Shown one piece after another: positions 18,017-27,053 of a DNA stretch of 40,537 bases; position 1 is the stretch's first letter, and every line of letters begins with the position of its first letter. The translations under genes and the position numbers were made by a program. Origin of the DNA: Opitutus sp. GAS368. Its GTDB lineage: Bacteria; Verrucomicrobiota; Verrucomicrobiia; Opitutales; Opitutaceae. The notes beneath the pieces were generated by a model. It was not told the DNA's origin, searched no databases, and was given only the letters and a program-made list of their open reading frames with translations. The DNA is taken from NCBI GenBank assembly GCA_945903465.1, contig CAMDOF010000057.1, positions 1 through 40,537 on the forward strand, given 5' to 3'.

Positions 18017-19011
18017 AACCCCGGATCGTGGTGGTGGGGTTAGGTTCCATCGGCCGCCGCCACGCCCGCCTGCTGGCTCGTCGCGGCGACCTGATCGTCG
18101 AATGGTGCGAATCGGATCAGGGCGCGGTGGCCGTGGCGCACGCCGAACTCGGACTGCCCGCGCATGTGCACGCCTCGTTCGAGGCGATGCTCACCACGGC
18201 GCCCGAGATCGTCGTCATCGCCACACCGCACGCCTGCCACGAGGCGCAGACGATCGCGGCGCTGCAGGCGGGGGCGCACGTTTTTTGCGAGAAGCCGATG
18301 GCCGCGACCCTGGAAGGGGCCGCCCGGATGTTGCGTGCGGCGCAAGCGACGTCGCGGGCGCTGACGTTCGGCTTTCAGCTGCATTTCAACCCGGGGCTCC
18401 GGCGCCTGCGCGAACTCGTGCAGAAGGGCGATCTGGGCGAGCCGTTGCACGTTCACTGCCGGGTCGGCTCGTATATCACGCTCGTGAATTCGCGTTCGCG
18501 CTATCAGGGCCAAATGGAGGGCGCGCTGCTGATGGACTACACGCACCAGCCGGATTTGCTGTATTGGTTTCTGGGCGAGGCGCCGTCCGGTGTATTTGCC
18601 TCAGGCGGACAGGGCGGCCAGTTGGAATTTTCGTCGAACCCCAATTTTTTCAATCTCAACTGCGACTACCGCCGGCCGCTGCTGGCGACGATTCATTTGA
18701 ATTATCTGCAAATGCCCGAGCGGCATGAATACGAGATTGTCGGCGATCAAGGCTGGGCGATGTATGATCTGAACACGGGCCGCGTGCGCGTGGGACGCCG
18801 CTCGTCGGCGACCGAAACAGTGGAGGATTACCCGGTCGACCGGGACCCGGTGTATGTCGAGGAGCACGCGGCGTTCCTCGACGCGGTGGCCGGTCGCCGG
18901 GCACCGGAGAGTCCGCCCGCCGACGCCATCGTTTCGATGCGAATCATCGCGGCGGCGCTGGCCTCGTGGCGGTTGGGGACGCGGGTCGAATTGCCGCCGG
19001 TGCCGGAGTGA
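18007..19011 (+). CDS. Gfo/Idh/MocA family oxidoreductase
   Basis: A 334-residue NAD(P)-dependent oxidoreductase of the glucose-fructose oxidoreductase/inositol dehydrogenase family. The Rossmann motif GLGSIG is at residues 11-16, and the family EKP motif at 95-97 (CEKPMAATLEGA). The second domain follows (QLHFNPGLRRLRELV, DYTHQPDLLYWFLG). No signal peptide, so it is cytoplasmic. It overlaps the SDR gene by 10 nt, a strong sign of joint expression. Together they could perform paired oxidation and reduction of a sugar or uronate ring, as known for other SDR/Gfo-Idh pairs; the substrate is unknown. The pair has a copy of the same structured repeat on either side. Confidence 0.9.
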   Translation: MAVKPRIVVVGLGSIGRRHARLLARRGDLIVEWCESDQGAVAVAHAELGLPAHVHASFEAMLTTAPEIVVIATPHACHEAQTIAALQAGAHVFCEKPMAATLEGAARMLRAAQATSRALTFGFQLHFNPGLRRLRELVQKGDLGEPLHVHCRVGSYITLVNSRSRYQGQMEGALLMDYTHQPDLLYWFLGEAPSGVFASGGQGGQLEFSSNPNFFNLNCDYRRPLLATIHLNYLQMPERHEYEIVGDQGWAMYDLNTGRVRVGRRSSATETVEDYPVDRDPVYVEEHAAFLDAVAGRRAPESPPADAIVSMRIIAAALASWRLGTRVELPPVPE

Positions 19012-19320
19012 AGCCTCGTCGGGCATCGGTGGCTTGCCGTTTGCGCGCATCTGCCGATTGACGGTTCGCACGGCGGAGATTCTAAAACGGGCTGACTGGG
19101 GGCAAGGCTTTGCGCCCCGATTTATTCGCGTTTTTCCGCAGTCGGGGCCTAAAGCCCCTCCCACCGCGGGACCGTCAACCCACCTCTGCGCCCCTCGCGC
19201 AGTTCGGCGGAAAGGTTGTGTTGCACTCGGACCACTTTACTCGTTTTCCTTCTTTTTGTGGCGTCGCGCTTTTCCGCTTCGCTGCGCGCCCCGCCCCATT
19301 GTCAGTCAGCCGCTTCAGTT
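19012..19320. other. Intergenic region with structured repeat
   Basis: Contains the second copy of the structured repeat (19073-19173) and probably the promoter or leader of the siderophore-type receptor. A frame from a TTG at 19216 runs into that receptor, but its first 35 residues look unlike a signal peptide, so I leave it out of the coding region. Confidence 0.45.
19073..19173. repeat. Structured intergenic repeat, copy 2
   Basis: Matches the copy at 17029: the ACGGGCTGACTGG core at 19087-19099, then a GGCTTTGCGCC hairpin, a different spacer, and GGGGCCTAAAGCCCC followed by TCCCACC. The two copies lie in the same orientation on either side of the SDR plus Gfo/Idh/MocA gene pair. Confidence 0.75.
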
Positions 19321-21441
19321 GTGAAATTGCTCCTTCCCCTCCGTTTTGTCGTTTCCCCGTTCTCTCTCTTATCTTCGCTGCTCCTTGCCGGCGCCGGGTT
19401 CGCGCAGTCCGCCCCGCCGCCGCCCGGCGCGACCCGCGAAGAGGAATTGATTCGCCTGTCGGTCTTCACCGTCAGCACCGAAAAGCAGTCCGGTTATCTC
19501 GGATCCTACGCGACCGGCGCGACCCGCACCGGCACCTCGATCTTCGATACGCCACAGTCGATCAACGTTATCACCAAGGATCTTTACGAGGACCTGCAGG
19601 CGTTTGAGACGCAGGACGCCGTGCGGTATCTGGCCAACATTCAACCGAGGGTGAACACGCGGGCGTGGCGGATTCGTGGTTTCTTCGCTGCGCAGAATTT
19701 CAAGAACGGTTTCAAGATCGCCAACGATACGACCGGTGACGCGGCCAATATCGAACGCGTCGAGGTCATCAAGGGCACCAACGCGGTCGTGCTCGGCCAG
19801 GTCGATCCCAGCGGTTCCGTCAACCGGGTCACGAAGCAACCGCTCTTTGACCGCACCCTGCACAAAACGAATATTACGGCGGGCAGCTACGACTACTATC
19901 GGGGCCATCTCGATCTTGGCGGCCCGATGGGGAGCAGCGGACGGCTCGGTTACCGGCTCAATGTTTCCTACACCAGCGACGGCCACTTTCAGGAGCACGA
20001 CGGGCCGGGTGGGCAGGATTTGAAATTCGAAAAGCTGATCGTGGCGCCGAGTTTCGGCTGGAAGATCGACGAGGCGACGGACGTGTTCTTGAACATCGAA
20101 TACGGCAAGGAGCGCGCCTACCGGCCGATTTTCACCGTGATTGAAGTCGATGCGCAGAAAAATCCGGTCTTCGTCATCTCTCCGAAACGCAGTCCGAATC
20201 ACAACTGGTCTTATGGCCATATCGAGTCGGCGAATTTGCAGGCCTACGTGATCCGGCGCTTCGGGCGCGACTGGACGTTTCGCCAGATGTTCAATGTCAC
20301 CGATGCGCGGGCGAATCTGCTTTTCACCACGAATATCGGCCGGCAGCTGACGGCCCGCCCGCGCGATCACAACAACGACTGGGTGCTGGAAGGCGACCTG
20401 GTCGGGGTGCTGCCGCTCGGCGTGCTGAAGAACCAGTTTCTGCTCGGCTACAATTACGGGCGCGACGACGGCTACAGCCTGGTGCGGCGCCGGAACATTC
20501 CTGGTATCGACTACAAGAATCCCAATTACAACACGGTCGCGCCCGACCTCGCCACGATTCCGATCCTGAGCAGCGTTGATACCGAAAAGAAAAACGGATC
20601 GGTCTTCGCGCAGGATCAGGTGTCGTTTCTCGACGACAAGGCGAAGCTTCTCCTCGGGTTTCGCTACGAGCGGCTCGAGGCGGGTTCGACCAACCGGGGC
20701 ATTCGGCAGACGGGCACGAAGGACGCGGTGTTCGCACCCCGGGTCGGCGTGCTCTACCAGCCGAGCCGGCGACTCTCGTTCTTCGGGGTTTACTCCAGCA
20801 GCGAGGCGCCACAGCGGGTGACCCGCCCCAACGGGACCATCATCGACGATCCGATCCAGGGCGACACGGTTGAAGTCGGCGTCAAAAGCTACCTGCTCGA
20901 CGGCCGGGTTGGCGTCACGTTTTCCTGGTTCCAGATCGAGCGGACAAACATCACGAATGGCGTGACGATCAACGGTGTCGACACGATCGAGCCTTCAGGG
21001 CTGGAGGAGGCGAAGGGCTTTGAATGGGAACTCGCGGGCCATCTCACCGATCAATGGCAGTTGGTGTTCAACGGGGCGACGTCGCGCACCGCCGATCATT
21101 CCAGCTTTCTGCTTCATCCGGGCTCGCCGCTCGGGGGCGCCATGGACCTGAAGCTCGCGCTTTGGAACACCTACCATTTCGGTCGCGCCGAACACCGCGG
21201 CTGGGAAGTGGGCGGCGGTTGGATTTTCCAGTCGAAGATGCATGGCGAGGACGCGACCTACACGCTGCCGGCCTCGCACATTTTCGAGGCACGGGCGGGC
21301 TACGCCTGGAAGCGCGCCAAGGTCGCCCTGAACGTGGAGAACGTTTTTGACTCGCGGTGGTTTGTCGATGCCCCGGCCGATAAGCTGACCCTGCCGGGGA
21401 CGCCGCGCCGCGCGCGGGTGACCCTTTCCTACGAATGGTAG
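19321..21441 (+). CDS. TonB-dependent receptor, siderophore-receptor type
   Basis: An outer-membrane receptor of about 706 aa from a GTG start at 19321 (VKLLLPLRFVVSPFSLLSSL, a good signal peptide); a TTG at 19216 would give 741 aa. After a TonB-box-like IRLSVFTV comes the plug domain with IFDTPQSINVITKDL, TQDAVRYLANIQPRV, WRIRGFFAAQNFKNGF and VEVIKGTNAVVLGQVDPSG, the pattern of the FhuA/FpvA-like siderophore receptor group. The barrel ends in VTLSYEW with a terminal aromatic. Unlike four of the other receptors here it has no carboxypeptidase-regulatory-like domain. In Opitutaceae such receptors also occur in carbohydrate loci, so a sugar ligand is as possible as an iron chelate. The next receptor gene follows after 48 nt. 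Confidence 0.88.
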   Translation: MKLLLPLRFVVSPFSLLSSLLLAGAGFAQSAPPPPGATREEELIRLSVFTVSTEKQSGYLGSYATGATRTGTSIFDTPQSINVITKDLYEDLQAFETQDAVRYLANIQPRVNTRAWRIRGFFAAQNFKNGFKIANDTTGDAANIERVEVIKGTNAVVLGQVDPSGSVNRVTKQPLFDRTLHKTNITAGSYDYYRGHLDLGGPMGSSGRLGYRLNVSYTSDGHFQEHDGPGGQDLKFEKLIVAPSFGWKIDEATDVFLNIEYGKERAYRPIFTVIEVDAQKNPVFVISPKRSPNHNWSYGHIESANLQAYVIRRFGRDWTFRQMFNVTDARANLLFTTNIGRQLTARPRDHNNDWVLEGDLVGVLPLGVLKNQFLLGYNYGRDDGYSLVRRRNIPGIDYKNPNYNTVAPDLATIPILSSVDTEKKNGSVFAQDQVSFLDDKAKLLLGFRYERLEAGSTNRGIRQTGTKDAVFAPRVGVLYQPSRRLSFFGVYSSSEAPQRVTRPNGTIIDDPIQGDTVEVGVKSYLLDGRVGVTFSWFQIERTNITNGVTINGVDTIEPSGLEEAKGFEWELAGHLTDQWQLVFNGATSRTADHSSFLLHPGSPLGGAMDLKLALWNTYHFGRAEHRGWEVGGGWIFQSKMHGEDATYTLPASHIFEARAGYAWKRAKVALNVENVFDSRWFVDAPADKLTLPGTPRRARVTLSYEW

Positions 21442-21489
21442 GCGAACGACCTTCACCGCTGCTGCCGTCCAGCTCACGAACTTGAAAAT

Positions 21490-24400
21490 ATGATACAACT
21501 TCCCCATGCCGCCCGAGGGCGACGTTCCGTGCTCGGCTTGGCGATCTTCGCCGCTTGCTTTCTCACTAGGGTCCAGGCGGCCGACGTCGGCGAGGTCCGC
21601 GGACGGGTCTTCAGTTCGGCGAGCGCGAGCTACCTCAACAACGCGCGCGTCACGATCAAGGGCACGTCCTTCGAGGCGTTTACCGACAGCAGCGGGGAAT
21701 ACGTGCTGGCGCGCGTTCCGGCCGGCGCGGTCGATCTGACGGCGGCTTTCACCGGACTGACGCCGGAAGATGCCCGGATCGCGGTCGAAGCCGGAAAAAC
21801 GGTGCGGCACGACTTCGACCTGGCGTCACGAACAACCGCCCCGAAATCCGCCGGCGTCGCCCTGCTGGATCCGTTCTCCGTCGAGGAGCGCCGGTTGAGC
21901 GCGCAGGCGGTGGCGCTCAACGAGCAGCGCTTTGCGCCGAACATCAAAAATGTGATCGCGGCGGACGAGTTCGGCGACATCGGCGAGGGCAACATCGCGG
22001 AGATCGTAAAATTCATTCCCGGCGTCTCGGCCGACTACTCGGCCAACGTCGGCATTGGCATTTCGATTCGCGGCTTCCCGGGCAGCGCGACGTTGATCAC
22101 GGTCGACGGCGGCGAGGTGGCGAGCGCGGCGATGGATCCCGCCGGCGCGCCCACGCGCGCGCCCGGACTCGACGCTTTGAAGCTGAACAACATCAGCCGA
22201 ATTGAAATCACGAAGGTGCCGACGCCGGACCTGCCGGCCAACGCGCAGGGCGGCTCGGTCAACGTGATCAGCAAAAACGGTTTTGAGCGCCGCACGGCGT
22301 TGCTCTCGTATCGCAGTTTTCTCACCTTCAACAGCCGCAGCTTCGGCACGACCGAGTTGCGCCGCCGGACCGGCAGCCGCGATGACCTCACTTCTCGGCC
22401 GCTCCAACCGGGGTTCAAGGTCTCCTATGAAATTCCGGTTAACAAGGCCTTCGCCTTCACGCTCTCGGGCGGCAGTGTGGGCCGCCTGTATCAATACCGC
22501 GGGGTGTCGACCCCGTGGAACCTGACCACGAACGTCCTCTCTGGCCTCACCATCAATGCGCAGGAGCAGCTTTCCGGAGCGACCGACGCCGCGCTCACCG
22601 GCGAATGGCGCATCGGTTCCGCCAACGTCCTGCGCGCCACCGTGCTCTACGTCGAGACCGTGGCCTATCGCAGCCTGAACCGCATGAACATGGATTTCGG
22701 GGCGGGCGCCACCGGCAGCCGGGACTTCGTGCAGGGCGCCGCGGCCGGTGTCGGCGCCGCCAGTTTCGGCAACCCGAACACGGCGCAGGTCAACAACAAG
22801 ACTTTGCAGGTGAATCTTGGATACGCCTATCGGCGCGGCGACTGGAAGGCCGACGTCTACGTCTTTGCCGCGCGGAGCCGGAACGGGGCCCGGGACCTCG
22901 ACCAGGGGTTCTTCAACCGGGTGGATCTCGACCTGGCGAACCTGGTGATCCGGGGCGACGGCCTGTATGCCGGCGTGCCCAAGGCGCCCTTGCCCCGCGA
23001 GGTCACCGCGGTCAACCGGCTCGGCCAGTCGGTCGATCTGTTCAATGGCGGAATCTATTCGATTAGCCGCGTGCTCAGCCGCCAATCGGAGGGGACGGAC
23101 GGAAAGACCGGCGCCAAGGTGGACGTCACCCGCGAGTTTGGCCACGGGTTCACGTTGAAAACCGGGATGGCGGTCAACCTCCAGGATCGCGACTACCGCG
23201 AGGATTTTCGCCGTTGGGATTTTCGTCCCACCGGCACTGCCTCCGACCGGCTGGCGAGCAACTTTGATCTCATCGACCCGGTGTATTCGCGGACCGCGCA
23301 GAATTATTTTCCCGGCCGCCAGGTACAATGGCCGAGCTTGGAAAAACTATATCAACTGTTCAAAGCGCGGCCGGAATATTTCGTGTTGAACGAGGCCAGC
23401 TCGTATTCGGGCAGCGTGACACCGTCGAAGAAACTCCAGGAGATGATCACGGCCGCCTACGTGCGGGGCGACGTGAAGGCGATCGACAACCGGCTGTGGC
23501 TGGTCGGCGGAGTGCGCTTCGAGAAGACCGACGACGAGGGCACCGGGCCGCTCGACGAAATCTCCGCCACCTTCCAAAAAGACCGGAACGGCAATTTTCT
23601 GCGGGACAGCGCCGGCAATCTCATCCCCGTCGTGGGCACGGCGTTCGAGCGGCAGAAACTGCGTTTCCAATATCGCGGGGCCCATGCGAAGAAGAGCTAC
23701 TACGGCTACTATCCCAGCGTGAACGCGAGTTTCGATCTGCGGCACGATCTCATGCTCCGCGCGGCGTATGCCCGCACGATCGGCCGGCCGAACCTCGGCG
23801 AAATCATCCCCGGGCAGACGATCACCGATCCGTCGCTGCCGCCCGATCGTCGCACCATCACGGTGGTCAACACCGGTTTGGTGCCGTGGACCTCCGATGG
23901 CTACGATCTTTCACTCGAGTCGTATCATGCGCGGGGCGGGATCGGCACGATCGGAGTTTTTGGCAAGCAGGTGAAAAATTTCTTCGGCGGGGTCCGCGTG
24001 CCGGCGACCCCGGCGCTGCTGGCGCAGTATGGCATCCCGGAATCGTTTCCGGGCGAGTACGCCGGCTACGATATCATCACGAAGCAGAACGTGGGTGAAG
24101 CCAAGATCACCGGCGTGGAGGTCAGCTACAAGCAATCACTGTTCTTCCTGCCGGCGTGGGGAAAGAATTTCCAGATCTTCGGCAACGCGACGAGCCTGAA
24201 GCTGGCCGGGACCAACGCGGCGGATTTCTCGCGGTATTCGCCGCGGATATACAATTGGGGCGTCAACTTTGCGCGTGGCAAGATTTCCGCCCGGATGAAC
24301 TGGCACCAGCGTCCCGGCAACCGGCTTGAGCCCGCCGGAACCGATCCGACCGCGCCGAAGAGCTGGTCCACCTCTCGCACGGTGGTCAGCACGGAGTTCG

Positions 24401-24567
24401 AGTATCGCATTTCCAAGTCGCTGTCGTTTTACGGGACGGCCAACAACCTGACCGACACCCCGGAGATCAGCACGCGCTTCGGCTCGATCACGCCGGACTA
24501 TGCCCGGACCACGGGACTCTCGGTCTACGGCACTGATTTCACCCTCGGCCTTCGCGGAACCTTTTGA
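21490..24567 (+). CDS. SusC-like TonB-dependent receptor
   Basis: A 1025-residue outer-membrane importer. A signal peptide (RRSVLGLAIFAACFLTRVQA) is followed by a CarboxypepD_reg-like domain (VRGRVFSSASASYLNNARV, FTDSSGEYVLARVPAGAV), a TonB-box-like LLDPFSV, and a plug with NEQRFAPNIKNVIAADEFGD and FIPGVSADYS. The barrel contains ISRIEITKVPTPDLPANAQG and GRPNLGEIIPGQT and ends with TLGLRGTF. It lies 48 nt after a siderophore-type receptor and its stop codon overlaps the start of a Tat-exported beta-propeller gene by one base, so the three probably form one transcription unit. The TGATG overlap suggests coupled synthesis of importer and exported hydrolase. Confidence 0.92.
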   Translation: MIQLPHAARGRRSVLGLAIFAACFLTRVQAADVGEVRGRVFSSASASYLNNARVTIKGTSFEAFTDSSGEYVLARVPAGAVDLTAAFTGLTPEDARIAVEAGKTVRHDFDLASRTTAPKSAGVALLDPFSVEERRLSAQAVALNEQRFAPNIKNVIAADEFGDIGEGNIAEIVKFIPGVSADYSANVGIGISIRGFPGSATLITVDGGEVASAAMDPAGAPTRAPGLDALKLNNISRIEITKVPTPDLPANAQGGSVNVISKNGFERRTALLSYRSFLTFNSRSFGTTELRRRTGSRDDLTSRPLQPGFKVSYEIPVNKAFAFTLSGGSVGRLYQYRGVSTPWNLTTNVLSGLTINAQEQLSGATDAALTGEWRIGSANVLRATVLYVETVAYRSLNRMNMDFGAGATGSRDFVQGAAAGVGAASFGNPNTAQVNNKTLQVNLGYAYRRGDWKADVYVFAARSRNGARDLDQGFFNRVDLDLANLVIRGDGLYAGVPKAPLPREVTAVNRLGQSVDLFNGGIYSISRVLSRQSEGTDGKTGAKVDVTREFGHGFTLKTGMAVNLQDRDYREDFRRWDFRPTGTASDRLASNFDLIDPVYSRTAQNYFPGRQVQWPSLEKLYQLFKARPEYFVLNEASSYSGSVTPSKKLQEMITAAYVRGDVKAIDNRLWLVGGVRFEKTDDEGTGPLDEISATFQKDRNGNFLRDSAGNLIPVVGTAFERQKLRFQYRGAHAKKSYYGYYPSVNASFDLRHDLMLRAAYARTIGRPNLGEIIPGQTITDPSLPPDRRTITVVNTGLVPWTSDGYDLSLESYHARGGIGTIGVFGKQVKNFFGGVRVPATPALLAQYGIPESFPGEYAGYDIITKQNVGEAKITGVEVSYKQSLFFLPAWGKNFQIFGNATSLKLAGTNAADFSRYSPRIYNWGVNFARGKISARMNWHQRPGNRLEPAGTDPTAPKSWSTSRTVVSTEFEYRISKSLSFYGTANNLTDTPEISTRFGSITPDYARTTGLSVYGTDFTLGLRGTF

Positions 24568-26186
24568 TGCCGCCGATGCCTTTTCCGCTCAGCCGCCGTC
24601 AATTCCTCCGCGCAACCGGCGCCGCCACACTGGCGACCGCCTGGGGGCCGCACCTCGCCCGCGGCGCCGATGTCGGCCGAGCCGGTCCCGGCGGCGGCGC
24701 CAACGCGGCGGCGGACGGAGCGGCGGCAGATTCGCTCGCGGGTCCGTCGCGCGGGCCGTGGCGGCGTTTGTTTCTCGACGCGACCACGGTCGAGGCGAGT
24801 GGCGGTCTGGCGCGGGTGTTTCATTCCGCCGTGAAGGCTTCGGCCAACCCGGTGATCAAGGCCGACCGGCCGTGGGAAAGCGGCCGGGCGATCAGCGGAC
24901 CTTATGTCTATGGCACGGTCTTCCGGGACGGGAACCGGCTGCGCCTCTGGTATCAGGTGCTCAACCAGGGCAACCACGTCGGCTACGCGGAGTCACTTGA
25001 CGGCGTGGTCTGGACCAAACCCGAACTCGGGCTGATCGCCTATGAAGGATCGAAGGCGAACAACCTCGTGGTCTCCGCCTTTCAGCCAGAGGTCACCGGC
25101 GGCACGTGCCACAATCCGAGCGTCATCCGTCGCCACGGCGAACCCGATCCGGCGAAGCAATATGCCCTTTATGGATACGACGGCGCCGCCAAGCATCCGC
25201 GCGTCGCGTGGTCGCCGGACGGGCTGCGCTGGCGTTACGATCCCGCCACGGAACGTACGCCGCTGTTCAACTCGGCCGACGTGGTGAACTTTTTCCGCGA
25301 TCCCTACGAGGCGCGCTACGCGGCCACCTGGAAGACCCGCAACCGCCGCGGGCGCGCCGTCGGCATCGCGTGGTCGGCGGACGGCCTGAACTGGACCAAG
25401 CCGTTCGACGGGCCGATCTTCACCGCGGACGATCTCGATCCCGATGCGACGCAGATTTACGGGATGCCGGTGTTTGCCTATCAGGGTCTCTATGTTGGCC
25501 AGCCTTGGATCTATCGCGCGCGGTATTTCAAGTCGGGTGACTATTCGGTCAAGAAATTGCACGAGGCGCAGGCCGATTCCCTCCGGACGATGGAGGTGCA
25601 GCTCGCCTGGAGCTGGGATCTGATGAACTGGACCCGTCCGCCCGCGCGCGATCAGTTCATCCCGCTGGGCGCCCCGGGCGAGTGGGACGACGGGATGATT
25701 TTCACCGCGGGTGCGCCGGTTGTCATGGGCGACAAACTGCATTTCTACTACGGCGGCTGCGACGGTTTCCACGATGACAAACGGGTGAAGACCGCGATCG
25801 GCCTGGCGACGCTGCGGCTCGACGGCTTCTGCTCACTGCGGGCCGGCGCGGACGAGGGCTGGTTCATCTCGCGTCGCGAGCCGATGCGCGAGCCGGCCGT
25901 GACCATTAACGCCCGCACGGCGCCGACCGGCGTCATCGCCGCGGAAATCCTCGACCGTCAGAATCGGGTGGTGCCCGGTTTTTCGCGCGAGGAGTGCATC
26001 TCTTTTTCAGGCGACTCCGTCCGGCACGAGCTCACGTGGAAGACCGCGCGTTTCGCCACCGAGGCGTCGGGGGAGGAGTGGAAGATTCGTTTCTGGCTGA
26101 AGGACGCGGAGCTGTTTTCCTATCTTCCGCGCGCGCTGGATCCGGGACAACCGGATCTCTCCCGATTCCAGAAGACGGGGCCGTGA
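24567..26186 (+). CDS. Tat-exported beta-propeller protein, putative glycoside hydrolase (paralog 3)
   Basis: The ATG at 24567 overlaps the receptor stop codon (TGATG); an ATG three codons later is equally possible. The first residues (PLSRRQFLRATGAATLATAW) form a twin-arginine signal, whereas the two paralogs in this window have ordinary signal peptides. The 539-residue protein then shows the same plan: RRLFLDATTVEASGGLARVF, DRPWESGRAISGPYVYG, DGNRLRLWYQVLNQ, ESLDGVVWTKPELGLIAYEG, AWSPDGLRWRYD and AWSADGLNWTKPFDG, then a C-terminal sandwich with EILDRQNRVVPGFSREEC and LKDAELFSYLP. It resembles GH32/GH43-like propellers; no established activity can be assigned. It is probably cotranscribed with the upstream receptor. 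Confidence 0.85.
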   Translation: MPPMPFPLSRRQFLRATGAATLATAWGPHLARGADVGRAGPGGGANAAADGAAADSLAGPSRGPWRRLFLDATTVEASGGLARVFHSAVKASANPVIKADRPWESGRAISGPYVYGTVFRDGNRLRLWYQVLNQGNHVGYAESLDGVVWTKPELGLIAYEGSKANNLVVSAFQPEVTGGTCHNPSVIRRHGEPDPAKQYALYGYDGAAKHPRVAWSPDGLRWRYDPATERTPLFNSADVVNFFRDPYEARYAATWKTRNRRGRAVGIAWSADGLNWTKPFDGPIFTADDLDPDATQIYGMPVFAYQGLYVGQPWIYRARYFKSGDYSVKKLHEAQADSLRTMEVQLAWSWDLMNWTRPPARDQFIPLGAPGEWDDGMIFTAGAPVVMGDKLHFYYGGCDGFHDDKRVKTAIGLATLRLDGFCSLRAGADEGWFISRREPMREPAVTINARTAPTGVIAAEILDRQNRVVPGFSREECISFSGDSVRHELTWKTARFATEASGEEWKIRFWLKDAELFSYLPRALDPGQPDLSRFQKTGP

Positions 26187-26206
26187 CCAAGAGACACCGG
26201 TCGCGG

Positions 26207-26231
26207 CTCAGCGTGGAGGCTCCACGTTGAG
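26207..26231. terminator. Hairpin between convergent genes
   Basis: CTCAGCGTGGAG, one base, then CTCCACGTTGAG form an almost perfect inverted repeat with a single wobble pair, 20 nt after the stop codon of the beta-propeller gene. There is no strong T tract, so it may act as a weak or bidirectional terminator between the plus-strand operon and the minus-strand gene remnant. Confidence 0.55.
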
Positions 26232-26348
26232 CGTTTCAGTGCAACGCGGTTTGCCGTGCGCCCACCGGCGGCACCACGACTTTCTTCAGCATCGGCGGCG
26301 ACACCGTCGCGATGGTGCCTAACCCGAACACCAAGCTCGCGCTCTGGA

Positions 26349-27053
26349 TCAGTTTCGACCGCATGAAGACTCGGCCTGATCTGCGCGCGCTGCAGGGCGC
26401 CACCAGCGCCGGCCCCAAAGGAAGCGATGAACCACCCGCACGGCTTCGTCGGCGTGGATCAGCAGTGGATCCACTTTACGTTCGACGGCGCGAGTCACCG
26501 CGCCGTCGTCGGCCGAAAGCATCGCTGTCAGGTTGGCGCGTTTTTTCGGATCGTCGTTCGCGACCAGCAGCAGATTGCCGGACGCCAGCTTTCGCCGGAG
26601 GAAACGCGGGTTGACGTTAAAGGATTTCGTGAAGGGCTCGTCCCATTCACGCCATGTCCGTCCCGCGTCTGTCGAGACCGCCTGCCCCAGCCCGTAACGC
26701 GTGCGCGCCCGCATCCACAACGATCGATTGCGGCGCTCGACCACCCTGTGCTGCGTGAACGGCGTGTCGCGAATCGGCGTTTAGCCGTAGTGCTCGAAGC
26801 CCTCGGCGTAGCCCTTGCAGCGGTCAACATTCGCGCCGCGTGGCGGCGATTTTTGCCCGGGCGCGGCCGGCGCGCGCTCGATGCCCGGGATGCCCTGCCA
26901 CGTGCGCACACGCGCCCAGGAGTGCGGCCCGGGTGCGAGGTCGAGCGATGGCGGGGGGAGTGGGGTAATCGCGCGCGGGTCACTCGGCCCGGCCGCGAAT
27001 ACGCGATGGGCAATCATGATCGAAAAAGCAGTGTGCAGAAGTTTGGTTTTCAT
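26349..27053 (-). pseudogene. Decayed sialidase-like (BNR) exported protein
   Basis: The start at 27053 overlaps the stop of the upstream sialidase-like gene by 4 nt (ATGA) and encodes a signal peptide (MKTKLLHTAFSIMIAHRVFA). It continues with WARVRTWQGIPGIERAPA, matching FQGIPGLARAPRG in the neighbouring paralog. The frame then gives GYAEGFEHYG and a TAA at 26781-26783. The same frame resumes as DTPFTQHRVVERRNRSLW, AVSTDAGRTWREWDEPF, LASGNLLLVANDDP and LSADDG, the middle of such an enzyme. Compared with the intact paralog roughly 130 residues are missing between the two parts, and the sequence after LSADDG no longer aligns. A small reading frame at 26236-26418 may be further debris. Internal deletion plus nonsense codon makes this a pseudogene. 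Confidence 0.8.

Noticed and set aside
17029..19173. CRISPR array or integron attachment sites
   Set aside because: Only two repeat copies about 2 kb apart with genes between them; no regular spacers, no Cas genes and no integrase.
21826..23328. Minus-strand frame of 500 codons opposite a SusC-like receptor
   Set aside because: Antisense shadow: no hydrophobic core pattern, no motifs, and full overlap with a well-supported gene.
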